This document shows, piece by piece, positions 22,795-31,927 of a stretch of 64,000 nucleotides of DNA (position 1 is the first letter of the stretch; every line of letters starts with the position of its first letter). The notes beneath the pieces were generated by a model. It ran no database searches, had not been told where the DNA came from, and worked only from the letters and a program-made list of their open reading frames with translations. The stretch is from Halococcus morrhuae DSM 1307 (lineage in GTDB: Archaea; Halobacteriota; Halobacteria; Halobacteriales; Halococcaceae), in assembly GCF_000336695.1 (NCBI RefSeq), contig NZ_AOMC01000091.1, forward strand, positions 56,653 to 120,652. Reading direction: 5' to 3'. Made by a program: the position numbers and the translations under genes.

Positions 22795-24924
22795 ATGAGC
22801 ACCAGCCGCAACCGACTCGACGAGGAGGCGAGCCCGTATCTCCGCCAGCACGCCGACAACCCGGTCCACTGGCAGCCCTGGGACGACGACGCGCTCGACG
22901 CGGCCCGCGAGCGCGACGTGCCGATCTTCCTCTCGATCGGCTATTCGGCCTGTCACTGGTGTCACGTCATGGCTGACGAGAGCTTCGACGACCCGGTAGT
23001 GGCCGAACGGCTCAACAAGGATTTCGTTCCGATCAAGGTCGATAGAGAAGAGCGGCCCGATCTCGACCGGCTCTATCAGACCGTCGCCGCGATGGTCTCC
23101 GGACAGGGTGGCTGGCCGCTGTCGGTCTGGCTCACGCCCGACGGTCGCCCGTTTTACGTGGGTACGTACTTCCCGCGCAAGGCCAAGCGCGGCCAGCCGG
23201 GCTTTCTCGACCTCCTCGACTCCATCGCCGACTCGTGGGACGACGAACGCGAGGACATCGAGGGTCGCGCCGACCAGTGGGCCGACGCGATGGCCGGCGA
23301 ACTTGAGGGAACGCCCGACAGCCCGGGCGAGGTTTCTCCGGGACTGCTCGAAACCGCCGCCCAGCGCGCGGTCAGCGACGCCGATCGCGAGCACGGCGGA
23401 TTCGGCCGCGGGCAGAAGTTCCCCCAGACCGGGCGGCTCCACCTCCTCATGCAGGCCTACGAACGGACCGGAAGGGATGCCTTTCGCGAGGTCGCCGTCG
23501 AGGCACTCGACGCGATGGCCGACGGCGGACTGCGCGATCACGCCGGCGGCGGCTTCCACCGGTACGTCACCGACCGCGAGTGGACGGTGCCCCACTTCGA
23601 GAAGATGCTCTACGACAACGCCGAGCTCGTGCGCGCCTACATCGCGGGCTATCGCCTCACCGGCGAGGAGCGCTACGCGGAGATCGCCCGCGAGACGCTC
23701 GGGTTCGTCGAGCGCGAACTGCGCCACCCCGACGGCGGCTTCTTCAGCACGCTCGACGCCCAGAGCGAAGGCGAATCGGGCGAACACGAGGAGGGCGCGT
23801 TCTACGTCTGGACGCCCCCGGAAGTCCACGAGGCAATCGACGACGAGTTCGCCGCCGACCTGTTCTGCGAGCGCTACGGCATCACCGAGGCAGGCAACTT
23901 CGAGGACGGGAAGACGGTGTTGACGCTCGACACCGCGATCGACGGTCTGGCCGACGAGCACGGAACGACGACAGAGGAGATCGAAGCCGATCTCGAACGC
24001 GCTCGTGAGGCGATCTTCGCCGCACGGACCGACCGCGACCGCCCGGCGCGCGACGAGAAGGTCCTGGCGGGCTGGAACGGGCTGATGATCTCGGCGTTCG
24101 CCGAGGCAGGGCTCGCGCTCGATGAAACCTACGGCGAGACGGCCGTCGCAGCACTCGATTTCGTCCGCGAGCAGCTGTGGGACGAAGACGAACAGCAACT
24201 TGCGCGGCGATTCAAGGGCGGAGAGGTGAAAATCGATGGCTATCTCGAAGACTACGCCTTCCTCGCACGCGGTGCGCTCAACTGCTACGAGGCGACCGGT
24301 GAGGTCGAATACCTGACATTCGCGCTCGATCTCGGGCGCGCCGTCGTCCGCGAGTTCTTCGACGCCGAGGAGGGGACGCTGTATTTCACACCCCAGAGCG
24401 GCGAGTCGCTCGTCGCCCGTCCCCAGGAACTCGACGACCAGTCGACGCCCTCCAGTACCGGCGTGGCCGTCGACACGCTGCTCGCGCTGTCACAGTTCGC
24501 GCCCGGCGAGGAGTTCGGGGAAATCGCCGAGACGGTGCTCGAAACCCACGCCGAATCGATCGAGGCGAGCCCGCTCCGACGTGCGTCGCTCGCGCTCGCG
24601 GCCGACCGCCACACTGCGGGCTCGCTCGAACTGACGATCGTCGCCGACGAACTCCCTACCGAATGGCGCGAGCGCATCGGGCGCACGTATCTCCCCAAAC
24701 GGCTGCTCGCACGCCGCCCGCCGACCGACGCCGAGCTCGACGGCTGGCTCGATCGGCTCTCGCTCGACGATGCGCCGCCGATCTGGGCCGACCGAACGGG
24801 AGAGAACGGCGAACCGACGGCGTACGTCTGTCGTGCGTTCACCTGCTCGCCGCCCCAGACCGAGATCGACGAGGCGCTGTCGTGGGCCGACCGGCTCGCG
24901 CCCGAGAGTCCGGGATCGGAGTAG
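22795..24924 (+). CDS. Thioredoxin-fold protein of the YyaL / SPATA20 family
   Basis: A 709-residue protein with an N-terminal thioredoxin-like domain (the YyaL/DUF255 type). It contains Cys53-His-Trp-Cys56 in SACHWCHVM, and downstream a large (alpha/alpha) glycosidase-like toroid rich in His, Asp and Trp (for example GGFHRYVTD, PHFEKMLYDN). The family is widespread, but its function is not established. The start at ATG 22795 is preferred over an in-frame GTG at 22780, which would add five residues. It is followed 38 nt later by a Nif3-like gene. Length is normal for the family. Confidence 0.93.
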   Translation: MSTSRNRLDEEASPYLRQHADNPVHWQPWDDDALDAARERDVPIFLSIGYSACHWCHVMADESFDDPVVAERLNKDFVPIKVDREERPDLDRLYQTVAAMVSGQGGWPLSVWLTPDGRPFYVGTYFPRKAKRGQPGFLDLLDSIADSWDDEREDIEGRADQWADAMAGELEGTPDSPGEVSPGLLETAAQRAVSDADREHGGFGRGQKFPQTGRLHLLMQAYERTGRDAFREVAVEALDAMADGGLRDHAGGGFHRYVTDREWTVPHFEKMLYDNAELVRAYIAGYRLTGEERYAEIARETLGFVERELRHPDGGFFSTLDAQSEGESGEHEEGAFYVWTPPEVHEAIDDEFAADLFCERYGITEAGNFEDGKTVLTLDTAIDGLADEHGTTTEEIEADLERAREAIFAARTDRDRPARDEKVLAGWNGLMISAFAEAGLALDETYGETAVAALDFVREQLWDEDEQQLARRFKGGEVKIDGYLEDYAFLARGALNCYEATGEVEYLTFALDLGRAVVREFFDAEEGTLYFTPQSGESLVARPQELDDQSTPSSTGVAVDTLLALSQFAPGEEFGEIAETVLETHAESIEASPLRRASLALAADRHTAGSLELTIVADELPTEWRERIGRTYLPKRLLARRPPTDAELDGWLDRLSLDDAPPIWADRTGENGEPTAYVCRAFTCSPPQTEIDEALSWADRLAPESPGSE

Positions 24925-24962
24925 ACGCCAGCGTTCTTGATCCCGGCGGGTGAATGCCCGCT

Positions 24963-25721
24963 ATGGACACGGAAACGTTCGTCGAGCGCCTCGACGACCG
25001 CCTCGACACCGCCGCCTACGCCGATCTCGACGCGAGCGCAAACAGCCTCCAGGTCGCCGGGCCGGACGAAATCGACCACGCCGCCTTCGCGGTCGATGCC
25101 GCGATCGAAACCGCCGAGCGCGCCGTCGAGGCGGGTGCGGACGCGCTCGTCGTGCACCACGGCCTGTTCTGGGGCGAGTTCGAGCGCGCGACCGGTTCCA
25201 TTCACGACCGGCTCGCACCCTTTTTCGAGCACGACATGGCGCTGTACGTCTCGCACCTCCCGCTCGACGGCCACCAGGAACTCGGCAACGCTGCCGGCAT
25301 CGTCGACGCGCTCGCCCTCGACGATCGCGAGCCGTTCGGCACGCTTGGCGACGAACAGATCGGCCAGTTCGGTCGTTCTACAGGCATCTCACCGACCGAA
25401 TTTCACGATCGGCTCACAACCGAGTGCGACCCCGAAAACGGCGTGACGGCACTCGAATTCGGTCCCGACGAGATCGAGGAGGTCGCCATCGCGACCGGGG
25501 CCGCCGCCGACTGGTTCGACGAGGCCGTCGAACGGGGTGCCGACGCGTTCGTCACCGGCGAGGGCAAACAGAAGCTCTACCACGAGGCGCGCGAGGCGGG
25601 CGTCCACGTGTATCTGGCCGGGCACTACGCGACTGAGACCTTCGGCGTGCGCTCGCTCCAATCGCTCGCCGAGGAGTGTGACATCGAAACGACGTTCATC
25701 GACTGTCCGACCGGGCTGTAG
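24963..25721 (+). CDS. Nif3-like dinuclear metal center protein
   Basis: A 252-residue NIF3/DUF34 family protein. The metal-binding signature is visible as VVHHGLFWGEF near residue 63 and a second His-rich site (YLAGHYATE near residue 220), together with the surrounding acidic residues. Members bind two metal ions and have been proposed to act as hydrolases (GTP cyclohydrolase or other), but the physiological role is not settled. The start is set at ATG 24963 rather than the in-frame ATG at 24954. It lies just downstream of the YyaL-family gene and probably shares its transcript. Confidence 0.93.
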   Translation: MDTETFVERLDDRLDTAAYADLDASANSLQVAGPDEIDHAAFAVDAAIETAERAVEAGADALVVHHGLFWGEFERATGSIHDRLAPFFEHDMALYVSHLPLDGHQELGNAAGIVDALALDDREPFGTLGDEQIGQFGRSTGISPTEFHDRLTTECDPENGVTALEFGPDEIEEVAIATGAAADWFDEAVERGADAFVTGEGKQKLYHEAREAGVHVYLAGHYATETFGVRSLQSLAEECDIETTFIDCPTGL

Positions 25722-25856
25722 TCGCGAGAGCCGTCGATTCGGATTGTCGGTGTCGCGAGAACAGGGAGAAAACGAAGAGAAGTGGTCGCGGGACTAGTCG
25801 AGCAGAGTTCGGTGATTCCAACGGATGGGGCGACCTCCTCGTCGAGTGCGAGCGGC

Positions 25857-27293
25857 TTACGCCGACGCGTCCGACCGGTAGTCCCGGCTCACCTGCTTCC
25901 ACTTCTCGCTGTTGAAGCGGTAGTAGTTGAGCACGGCGGGAACGGTCGTCTCGGCGAGGAAGGCCAGCGAGAGCCCGGTGAGACCGAGCGATGTCGTCGC
26001 GCCGAGATAGGCGATCGGGATGGAGACGCCGAAGATGCCGAGCAGCTGGCTGTAGAACGTCCAGTTGGTGTCGCCGCTGGCGTCGAGCGGGCCGGCGGCC
26101 GCGCCCGACACCCCGCGAAGAACGATGGCGAAACAGGCCGCCGAGACGAGCGAAACCGCGACCGGCACCACCGACGAGGTGGGATCGCCGACGAACGCGG
26201 CGACGATCTCGTCGACGAAGACGAAGACGAGCCCCGCCGAGACGAGGTAGACCGCGACCGCGAACCGGACGATCTCGCGGCCGTAGGCTTCGGCGGTCTC
26301 CTCGTGGCCGCTCCCGAGTTCCTGGCCGACCAGGCTGGAGGAGGCGAGACCGAAGCCCCAGCCGGGCGTGTTCATCAATCCCCAGATGCGCCGTGCGATG
26401 ACGTAGGCGGCGACGACGTCGCTGCCGAACAGCGCAACGATGACGAGCATCGGGAACTCCGCGACGGTGAAGACGAGCTCGCGACCGATGACGGGCGTCC
26501 CGATCGAGACGACGTGGCGGATATCGGTGCCAAGATAGTTTCCGCGCGGGTCGATCCGAACGGGAAGTGTACCGAGTCCAGGAAGGCGACCCTTGACGAG
26601 ACCGACGGCGAAGAGGCCGGTGACGACAGCGCTCGACAGGACGGTGCCGAGCGCCGCGCCGACGACGCCGAGGCCGAAGCCGAAGATCAACACGGCGTTG
26701 ATGGCGATGTTCGCGAGCGCGCCGGCGCTGCGAAGCATCATCGGCGTCCGGGCGTCGTCGACGCCGATATAGACGCGGCTCCCGATGAGGTTGAGCGCCG
26801 CAAAAGGGATGCCGAGCGCGACGACTTTGAGGTAGTCGGCACCGAAGGCGATCGCCGCCGGATCGTCACCGATCAGTGAGACCAGCGGGGTGGGGACGAG
26901 CCAGAGCGCGGCGACGATCGGCAGCGTGAGCGCGATCACGACGGCGACGCTCGATCGGACGGCGCGATCGATGTCGCCGAGGCGTTTCGCGCCGTAGCGC
27001 TGTGAGACCAGTGCGATCGTGCCGGCGGCGATGCCGCCGCCGATGGCGAAGGCAAAGCCCCAGTAGGGACTGGCGAAGCCGACGCCGGCGATCGCCGTCG
27101 AGCCGAGCGCGATGCCGATCATGGCGATGTCGACGGCGTTCTTCGACATCCGGGCGATGCCGGTGATGATGCGTGGCCAGGCGAGCTTCGTCGTGCGACG
27201 TGCTCGCTCGGATTCGAGCAATCCGGCACGAACGAGCAAGCGACCAATGTACAGTACGACTAACCGAACGGGATTTGACGCGCGAAATTTCAA
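25857..27293 (-). CDS. MATE family efflux transporter
   Basis: A 478-residue membrane protein with about 12 hydrophobic segments in two repeats, as in the multidrug and toxic compound extrusion (MATE) family. The two repeats are recognisable by their similar starts (for example WPRIITGIARMSKNAVDIAMIG and, in the second half, VVSIGTPVIGRELVFTVAEFPML). MATE proteins export drugs or organic cations in exchange for Na+ or H+. The substrate is unknown. The N-terminal 40 residues are basic. It is divergent from the GlcG/HbpS-like gene; the 163-bp intergenic region between them is AT-rich with several TATA-like stretches (about 27318-27361). Confidence 0.9.
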   Translation of the reverse strand: MKFRASNPVRLVVLYIGRLLVRAGLLESERARRTTKLAWPRIITGIARMSKNAVDIAMIGIALGSTAIAGVGFASPYWGFAFAIGGGIAAGTIALVSQRYGAKRLGDIDRAVRSSVAVVIALTLPIVAALWLVPTPLVSLIGDDPAAIAFGADYLKVVALGIPFAALNLIGSRVYIGVDDARTPMMLRSAGALANIAINAVLIFGFGLGVVGAALGTVLSSAVVTGLFAVGLVKGRLPGLGTLPVRIDPRGNYLGTDIRHVVSIGTPVIGRELVFTVAEFPMLVIVALFGSDVVAAYVIARRIWGLMNTPGWGFGLASSSLVGQELGSGHEETAEAYGREIVRFAVAVYLVSAGLVFVFVDEIVAAFVGDPTSSVVPVAVSLVSAACFAIVLRGVSGAAAGPLDASGDTNWTFYSQLLGIFGVSIPIAYLGATTSLGLTGLSLAFLAETTVPAVLNYYRFNSEKWKQVSRDYRSDASA

Positions 27294-27456
27294 CCTTAAA
27301 GAGTTCGCGACGGGTGTTTATATGGGTTTTCTTTCTCATCGAACCTACATATATAATCGATCGTGATAGATTGTCCGCAACGACACGGCAGCGTTTTCCG
27401 CGGCATGGTCGTGTGGGCCTCCACCTTTTTGTACACTGGAGTGAAACGAACGGACG

Positions 27457-27876
27457 ATGGTAGCGACGATCCCACTCGAACGAGCGACGACGGTGATCGA
27501 AGCGGGCGAACAACACGCCGAGGAGATCGGGGTGCCGTCGGTGCTCACGGTGTCGAACTCCGAGGGCAACCTCGTCGCCCAGCACCGGATGGACGGCGCG
27601 TGGCTGCCGAGCGTCACCATCTCCCGGAACAAGGCCTACACGGCCGCCGGCCTGAAGATGCCGACGCACGAACTCGCCGACGTGGCACAGCCCGGTGAGA
27701 CGCTGTATGGGCTTCAGACGGTCGACGAGGGTCGTATCGTCATCTTCGGCGGCGGGTTCCCGCTCGAAGTCGACGGTGAGGTCGTCGGGGCGGTCGGATC
27801 GAGCGGCGGGATGCCCGACGAGGACGTCGAGATCGCACGGGCGGCCGTCGAGAAGTTCCAAGAACTGACTGAGTAG
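27457..27876 (+). CDS. GlcG/HbpS-like (DUF336) protein
   Basis: The 139-residue protein matches the DUF336/GlcG/HbpS family. A long N-terminal helix (ATTVIEAGEQHAEEIGVP) is followed by beta strands with VTVSNSEGNLVAQHRMDGAWLPSV and ends with a Gly-rich VDGEVVGAVGSSGGMPDEDVEIARAA segment, which are typical of the family. Relatives bind heme or small ligands, or act in glycolate or diol metabolism. No sensor kinase or ring enzyme is adjacent, so its role is unknown. It starts at ATG 27457 with a T-rich TATA-like box (CTTTTTGTAC) about 25 nt upstream. It is encoded upstream of the thiE-thiM operon but on a separate transcript. Confidence 0.88.
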   Translation: MVATIPLERATTVIEAGEQHAEEIGVPSVLTVSNSEGNLVAQHRMDGAWLPSVTISRNKAYTAAGLKMPTHELADVAQPGETLYGLQTVDEGRIVIFGGGFPLEVDGEVVGAVGSSGGMPDEDVEIARAAVEKFQELTE

Positions 27877-27989
27877 CACCACCCGTCCGCGATCGGGAAC
27901 TTGGAAGCGCCCACGAACGGATCGCCGACGAGCGAACGCGGCGACCGACATTCATATCCCGCCCCTTCGACCACTTCGATATACAACGC

Positions 27990-28625
27990 ATGAATGTCTC
28001 CGGTGCGTATCTCGTGACGCAGGCGAACCGTTCGCGCGACCGTTCGACCGAGGAGATCGTCGCGGCGGCGATCGATGGCGGGGTGACGGCCGTCCAGTTG
28101 CGCGAGAAGAACGCGACCGTCCGGGAGCGCTACGAACTCGCGACGGAGCTCCGCGAGCAGACGCGGACCGCCGGCGTCACCTTCATCGTCAACGACCGAG
28201 TCGATATCGCGGCCGCCGTCGACGCCGATGGCGTTCACTTGGGCGACGACGATCTCCCGATCCCCGCCGCGCGCGAGGTTCTCGGATCGGAGCGCTGTAT
28301 CGGCCGCTCGGTCTCGACGGTCGAAGCCGCCGAGGCCGCCGAACGCGCGGGCGCGGACTATCTGGGCGTCGGCGCGATCTACGCGACGACCTCGAAGGAC
28401 GTACCCGATACCGAGGCGGAGATCGGGACCGAGACCGTCGCCGACATCGTGGCCGCCGTCGATATCCCGATCGTCGGCATCGGTGGCGTGACACCCGAAA
28501 ACGCTCGCGACGTCGTCGCCGCCGGCGCGGACGGCGTCGCAGTCATCTCGGCCATTACCGCCGCCGACGATCCGGCGGCTGCAACGCGACAGCTCGCCGA
28601 TACCGTCGAGGAGGTGGTCCAATGA
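27990..28625 (+). CDS. thiE: Thiamine-phosphate synthase
   Basis: A 211-residue TIM-barrel ThiE, which joins HMP-PP with thiazole phosphate to make thiamine phosphate. Family motifs are visible: VQLREK near residue 35, FIVNDRVDIAAAVDADGVHLGDDDLP near residues 64-88, GRSVSTVEAA and DYLGVGAIYATTSK, and VGIGGVTPEN near residue 163. It is the first gene of a thiE-thiM pair overlapping by 4 nt. A TATA-like box (GATATACA) lies close upstream at about 27977-27985. The chromosome also encodes a ThiN domain with the same activity. Confidence 0.96.
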   Translation: MNVSGAYLVTQANRSRDRSTEEIVAAAIDGGVTAVQLREKNATVRERYELATELREQTRTAGVTFIVNDRVDIAAAVDADGVHLGDDDLPIPAAREVLGSERCIGRSVSTVEAAEAAERAGADYLGVGAIYATTSKDVPDTEAEIGTETVADIVAAVDIPIVGIGGVTPENARDVVAAGADGVAVISAITAADDPAAATRQLADTVEEVVQ

Positions 28626-29458
28626 ACGCGCTCGACGGACTCGATCTCACCGACGCTCTGGATGCGGTCGACGAGACCGAACCGCTGATCGACGCGCTCA
28701 CCAACGACGTGACGGTCAACGACGTGGCCAACATCGCCCTTCATTGGGGTGGGCTCCCCGTGATGTCCGACGACGAGCGCGAGGTCGGCGAGATGGTCGC
28801 GGCCGCCGACGCCTGCCTGCTCAACATGGGAACGGTGAGCGAGAGCGGCGAGAACACGATGCTGGCCGCCGGCGAGGCGGCGAACGAGGCCGGAACGCCT
28901 GTCGTGGTTGATCCGGTCGGCGTCGGCTCGACGTCGACCCGCGATCACGTCGCCGAGCGACTGACGACCGAGATCGACGTGAGCATCGTCAGCGGCAACT
29001 ACGGCGAAGTGTCGGCGCTGGCGGGCGAAGACGCGACCGTCCGCGGCGTCGAATCGGTCGGCGAGTACGGCGACATCGCCGAGACCGCCATCACCTGCGC
29101 ACGTGAGACAGAGAGCGTCGTCGTCGCCTCCGGCGCGGTCGACATCGTCGCGATCGCCGACGGGGCGTTCGAGATCCACGGCGGCGACGAGCTGCTCGGC
29201 TCGGTCGTCGGCACCGGCTGCATGCTCGGGATGACGCTCGCGGTGTTCACGGCCGCGCTGGACGACGAACGGGCGGCGCTCGCCGGCACGCTCGCGTTCG
29301 GGCTGGCCGGCGAGGCCGCCGCCGACGAGCAATTCGGCGAATACGCCGGTCCGGACAGCTATCGGACGTGTTTCCACGACGCCGTCGCCGGGCTCTCGGA
29401 GACCGATCTCGTCGATCCAGCCGAGCGGATCGAACTGGCCGTGCAAAGCGACGAATAG
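28622..29458 (+). CDS. thiM: Hydroxyethylthiazole kinase
   Basis: A 278-residue ThiM of the ribokinase fold, which phosphorylates the thiazole alcohol in thiamine salvage. The start ATGA overlap with thiE shows coupling. Recognisable motifs include VNDVANIALHWGGLPVMSDDE near residue 35-55, LLNMGTVSE near residue 62, VVDPVGVGST near residue 100 and VVGTGCMLG near residue 198 (the anion hole with catalytic Cys). Length is normal. With thiE it completes thiazole salvage; thi4 facing it makes thiazole de novo. Confidence 0.96.
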   Translation: MNALDGLDLTDALDAVDETEPLIDALTNDVTVNDVANIALHWGGLPVMSDDEREVGEMVAAADACLLNMGTVSESGENTMLAAGEAANEAGTPVVVDPVGVGSTSTRDHVAERLTTEIDVSIVSGNYGEVSALAGEDATVRGVESVGEYGDIAETAITCARETESVVVASGAVDIVAIADGAFEIHGGDELLGSVVGTGCMLGMTLAVFTAALDDERAALAGTLAFGLAGEAAADEQFGEYAGPDSYRTCFHDAVAGLSETDLVDPAERIELAVQSDE

Positions 29459-29600
29459 GGGAAGAAGCCGCGTTCGCCGGGTTGCTACGGGTGGGAGTAC
29501 TAGCAGCCGTCGCCGCAGCGATGCCGGCGAACCGGCGATCGATCGGGGCCCGAGGTGGGGCCGCCGATCGGGGTCGGGGTTCGGGAATGTATCGGTCGCT

Positions 29601-30530
29601 TCAGTCGTCGGCCGGTGCGGGTGCGCTCATGTCGACGGGCTCGGCGTCGACGCCGAGCTCGTCGATGGCGGCCTGGGCCGCGCGCTTGCCCGAGAGGAGC
29701 ATCGCACCGAAGGTCGGGCCCATCCGGGGGAGGCCGTAGGTCGTCGCGGTCGCCATCCCCGAGACGATCAGGCCGGGGTGAGCGACGCCCGTGTTCTCGA
29801 CGACCGCGTCCTCGCTCTGGCCGACCCACATCGAGTCGTGACCCGGCGAGTCGTGACCGGGAGCGCCGTACTGGCCGTCCTCGGTCTGGTCCATGCCGGT
29901 GGCGTTCTCGGCGGCGTCGGCGATGCCGGGTGCGTCGAGCACGCCCCGCTCGTCGAGTTTCGAGACGGCCATCGCCTCGTGACCGGTCGCGTCGATGACG
30001 AGGTCCGATTCGACGGCGATGGGGTCGACACACGTGATCTCGCGCGGGAGCGCGTGGACGGGCGTCCAGTTCATCACGATCCCGCCGACACGGTGGTCCT
30101 CGCGCACCACGATGTCGGTGAACTCCGTCATGTTCTGCATCTTCGCGCCGGCGTCACAGGCGGCCTTGATGAGGCCCGATGCCGCCTCGGGACCGTTGGC
30201 GACGTAGAGCCCCTCGCTGTCCTGCGAGCGCTTGTAGTCGACGTCGATCTCGTCGAGCACTGTCTGTGCGGGGTCGCGAACGGTGATCTTGTTCATCAGG
30301 AAGCCACCGAGCCAGAACCCGCCGCCGAGATAGTTGTTCTTCTCGACGACCATCGCCTTCACGCCGCGCTCGCCGAGCTCCTTGGCGGCCATCAGCCCCG
30401 AGGGACCGCCACCGATGATGATCACGTCGGACTCGGTGTAGTCCATGAACTCCTCGGTCCACTCCTGACTGATCGCTCGGGTTACCTGTGCTTCGCCGAC
30501 GTCGCTGAACTGCTCGAACTCATCCGTCAT
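29601..30530 (-). CDS. thi4: Thiazole synthase Thi4, cysteine (sulfur-donor) type
   Basis: A 309-residue Thi4 thiazole synthase, which makes the thiazole half of thiamine from NAD, glycine and a sulfur source. The FAD/NAD-binding loop [19 protein letters not shown] is intact, and the [10 protein letters not shown] segment follows. The residue that in yeast donates its own sulfur is a Cys; here it is Cys167 in EITCVDP, so this enzyme should be of the single-turnover suicide type rather than the sulfide-dependent archaeal type that has His at this position. The start is ATG 30530 (an in-frame extension upstream is not needed). A TATA-like box follows on its strand about 35 nt upstream. It converges on thiE-thiM. 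Confidence 0.94.
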   Translation of the reverse strand: MTDEFEQFSDVGEAQVTRAISQEWTEEFMDYTESDVIIIGGGPSGLMAAKELGERGVKAMVVEKNNYLGGGFWLGGFLMNKITVRDPAQTVLDEIDVDYKRSQDSEGLYVANGPEAASGLIKAACDAGAKMQNMTEFTDIVVREDHRVGGIVMNWTPVHALPREITCVDPIAVESDLVIDATGHEAMAVSKLDERGVLDAPGIADAAENATGMDQTEDGQYGAPGHDSPGHDSMWVGQSEDAVVENTGVAHPGLIVSGMATATTYGLPRMGPTFGAMLLSGKRAAQAAIDELGVDAEPVDMSAPAPADD

Positions 30531-30549
30531 GCAACCCAGTGTTACTACC

Positions 30550-30563
30550 GGTGAATAATATAT
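30550..30563 (-). promoter_or_regulatory. TATA-like promoter of thi4
   Basis: On the minus strand the sequence AGATATATTATT (about 30553-30564) lies 25-35 nt before the thi4 start. Its GATATAT core resembles the TATA box of the tenA operon (292-300) and may simply be the promoter; I found no clear TPP riboswitch there. Confidence 0.45.
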
Positions 30564-30670
30564 CTTTCCATCGTCGTGTCCCACCGATCACGACTGCACG
30601 GCGTCGTTACTGGCCGATTGTGAGGAATGATCGGAGAAAGATACCGTTCCGTCGCTGTCCGTCCGGTCGT

Positions 30671-30844
30671 TCAGCCGAAGTGAGGGTAGTCCTCCATCTC
30701 GACGAATTCGGTGCTCCCGCAGGCGGCACACTCGCCCGGCGCGTCGTACCGATGGTCCTCCGGGCCGCCCGAGACGGTTCCGGCGTGGACGCTCTGACAG
30801 CCCGTGCAGACGTACAGCTTCGGTCGTTCTGGTGTATGTGACAT
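30671..30844 (-). CDS. 57-residue zinc-ribbon (rubredoxin-like) protein at the end of the glycerol operon
   Basis: A 57-residue protein with two CxxC pairs (CTGC near residue 13 and CAAC near residue 41) and a conserved acidic end, typical of small haloarchaeal zinc-ribbon proteins. The rest is acidic and rich in Gly and Pro. It starts 8 nt downstream of the permease-like gene (30853-31926), so it should be co-transcribed with glpK and that gene. It could bind zinc or iron; the function is not known. Because it is below 60 residues, small-gene filters may miss it. Confidence 0.8.
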   Translation of the reverse strand: MSHTPERPKLYVCTGCQSVHAGTVSGGPEDHRYDAPGECAACGSTEFVEMEDYPHFG

Positions 30845-30852
30845 TGTGGTGG

Positions 30853-31926
30853 TTAGAGACCGAGGTAGCCCGAGGTCGGGATCACGCCGACGAGGTAGAG
30901 TACGCCCACGATGGTCATCGCGACCACGATCGCCATCGCCGGCGGGTCGACGTGCGTGCCGGAGTGCGAGTAGAAGACCCGCTGTGTCGCCTCGCCGATG
31001 ACGCCGGTGAGTCCGCCGAAGAGGGCGGCCCCGAGGATCGCAGGGATCGGGCCACCGATCATCTCCGTCGCGACGATGGCCCCGACCGACCCGAGCAGCG
31101 TGATGTGATGGGTGACGGGGATCTTCGCGACGCCGAGGTTGAGAAAGAGCAGGCTCATCGCCGAGAAGGCGTAGCCGAGGAAGATGCTCCCGGTCTCGAT
31201 CCAGATGTAGCCGCTGAGGATCCCGCCGACGACACCGATGAGGGCGACGCCGGACCACTTGTACTGGTGGCCGAGCCACGGCTCGGTCGCCAGCCGCATG
31301 CTGTCGGTGCCGCCGTCGGCCACCGCACGCTGTTCCTCGCGCTCGAACGGCGACATATCGAACAGCGAGGAGCCGGACGGCGAGCCGACCAGCGGGTAGC
31401 CGAAGACGAGTCGGGCGAGCAGCGCCGTCAGGACGACCGACAGCGCGATACCGTCGGTCGGCAAGCCGATCCCGCTCGCCAACTGATTGATGAGCATGCC
31501 GACGACGCCGAAGACCGCGCCGACCGCGAGGATGTCGGGTTTCGTACCGTACGCCTCCGTGATGACCTTCCCTGGATGGTAGTCCCAGCCGTCGGGCTCC
31601 ATCTCGGGATATTTCTTGCCGACGTAGGCCGAGGCGGCCACGCCGGCCGCGAAGGAGATGTGTGGGCCGAAGACCATCCCGAAGCCGATCGTACCGGTCA
31701 GATCGACACCGAGCGATCCCGCGCCGATCGAGCCGACGTTCGAGGCGAGTTCCCCCTGGAGGATGTTGAGTCCCTCACCGAGGAAGATCGCGAAGCCGGT
31801 GAAGACGAACGCGGGGAGCGCACCGAGGGCTGCCCCGAACGCCCCACCGGCGAGCGCGGCGATGAACAGCAGGGCGAACTCCTCGACGCCGAGACCGATG
31901 ATCGGGAGCTGGAGCAACGCCTGCAT
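30853..31926 (-). CDS. Membrane protein of the glycerol locus, putative permease (GlpX-like in haloarchaeal naming)
   Basis: A 357-residue membrane protein with about nine Gly/Ala-rich hydrophobic segments and no similarity that I can see to GlpF aquaporins or classical MFS glycerol-P transporters. It starts at ATG 31926, 1 nt beyond the glpK stop, and is followed at 8 nt by the zinc-ribbon gene. In Haloferax volcanii a membrane gene next to glpK has been called glpX, although it is unrelated to the GlpX phosphatase. The protein is likely a glycerol or glycerol-linked permease, but its substrate is inferred only from its neighbours. Confidence 0.75.
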   Translation of the reverse strand: MQALLQLPIIGLGVEEFALLFIAALAGGAFGAALGALPAFVFTGFAIFLGEGLNILQGELASNVGSIGAGSLGVDLTGTIGFGMVFGPHISFAAGVAASAYVGKKYPEMEPDGWDYHPGKVITEAYGTKPDILAVGAVFGVVGMLINQLASGIGLPTDGIALSVVLTALLARLVFGYPLVGSPSGSSLFDMSPFEREEQRAVADGGTDSMRLATEPWLGHQYKWSGVALIGVVGGILSGYIWIETGSIFLGYAFSAMSLLFLNLGVAKIPVTHHITLLGSVGAIVATEMIGGPIPAILGAALFGGLTGVIGEATQRVFYSHSGTHVDPPAMAIVVAMTIVGVLYLVGVIPTSGYLGL

Positions 31927-31927
31927 C

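Noticed and set aside
30531..30670. TPP riboswitch before thi4 or the other thiamine genes
   Set aside because: The leaders before tenA, thiE and thi4 are very short and lack the conserved TPP aptamer strings, so regulation is more likely by a protein.
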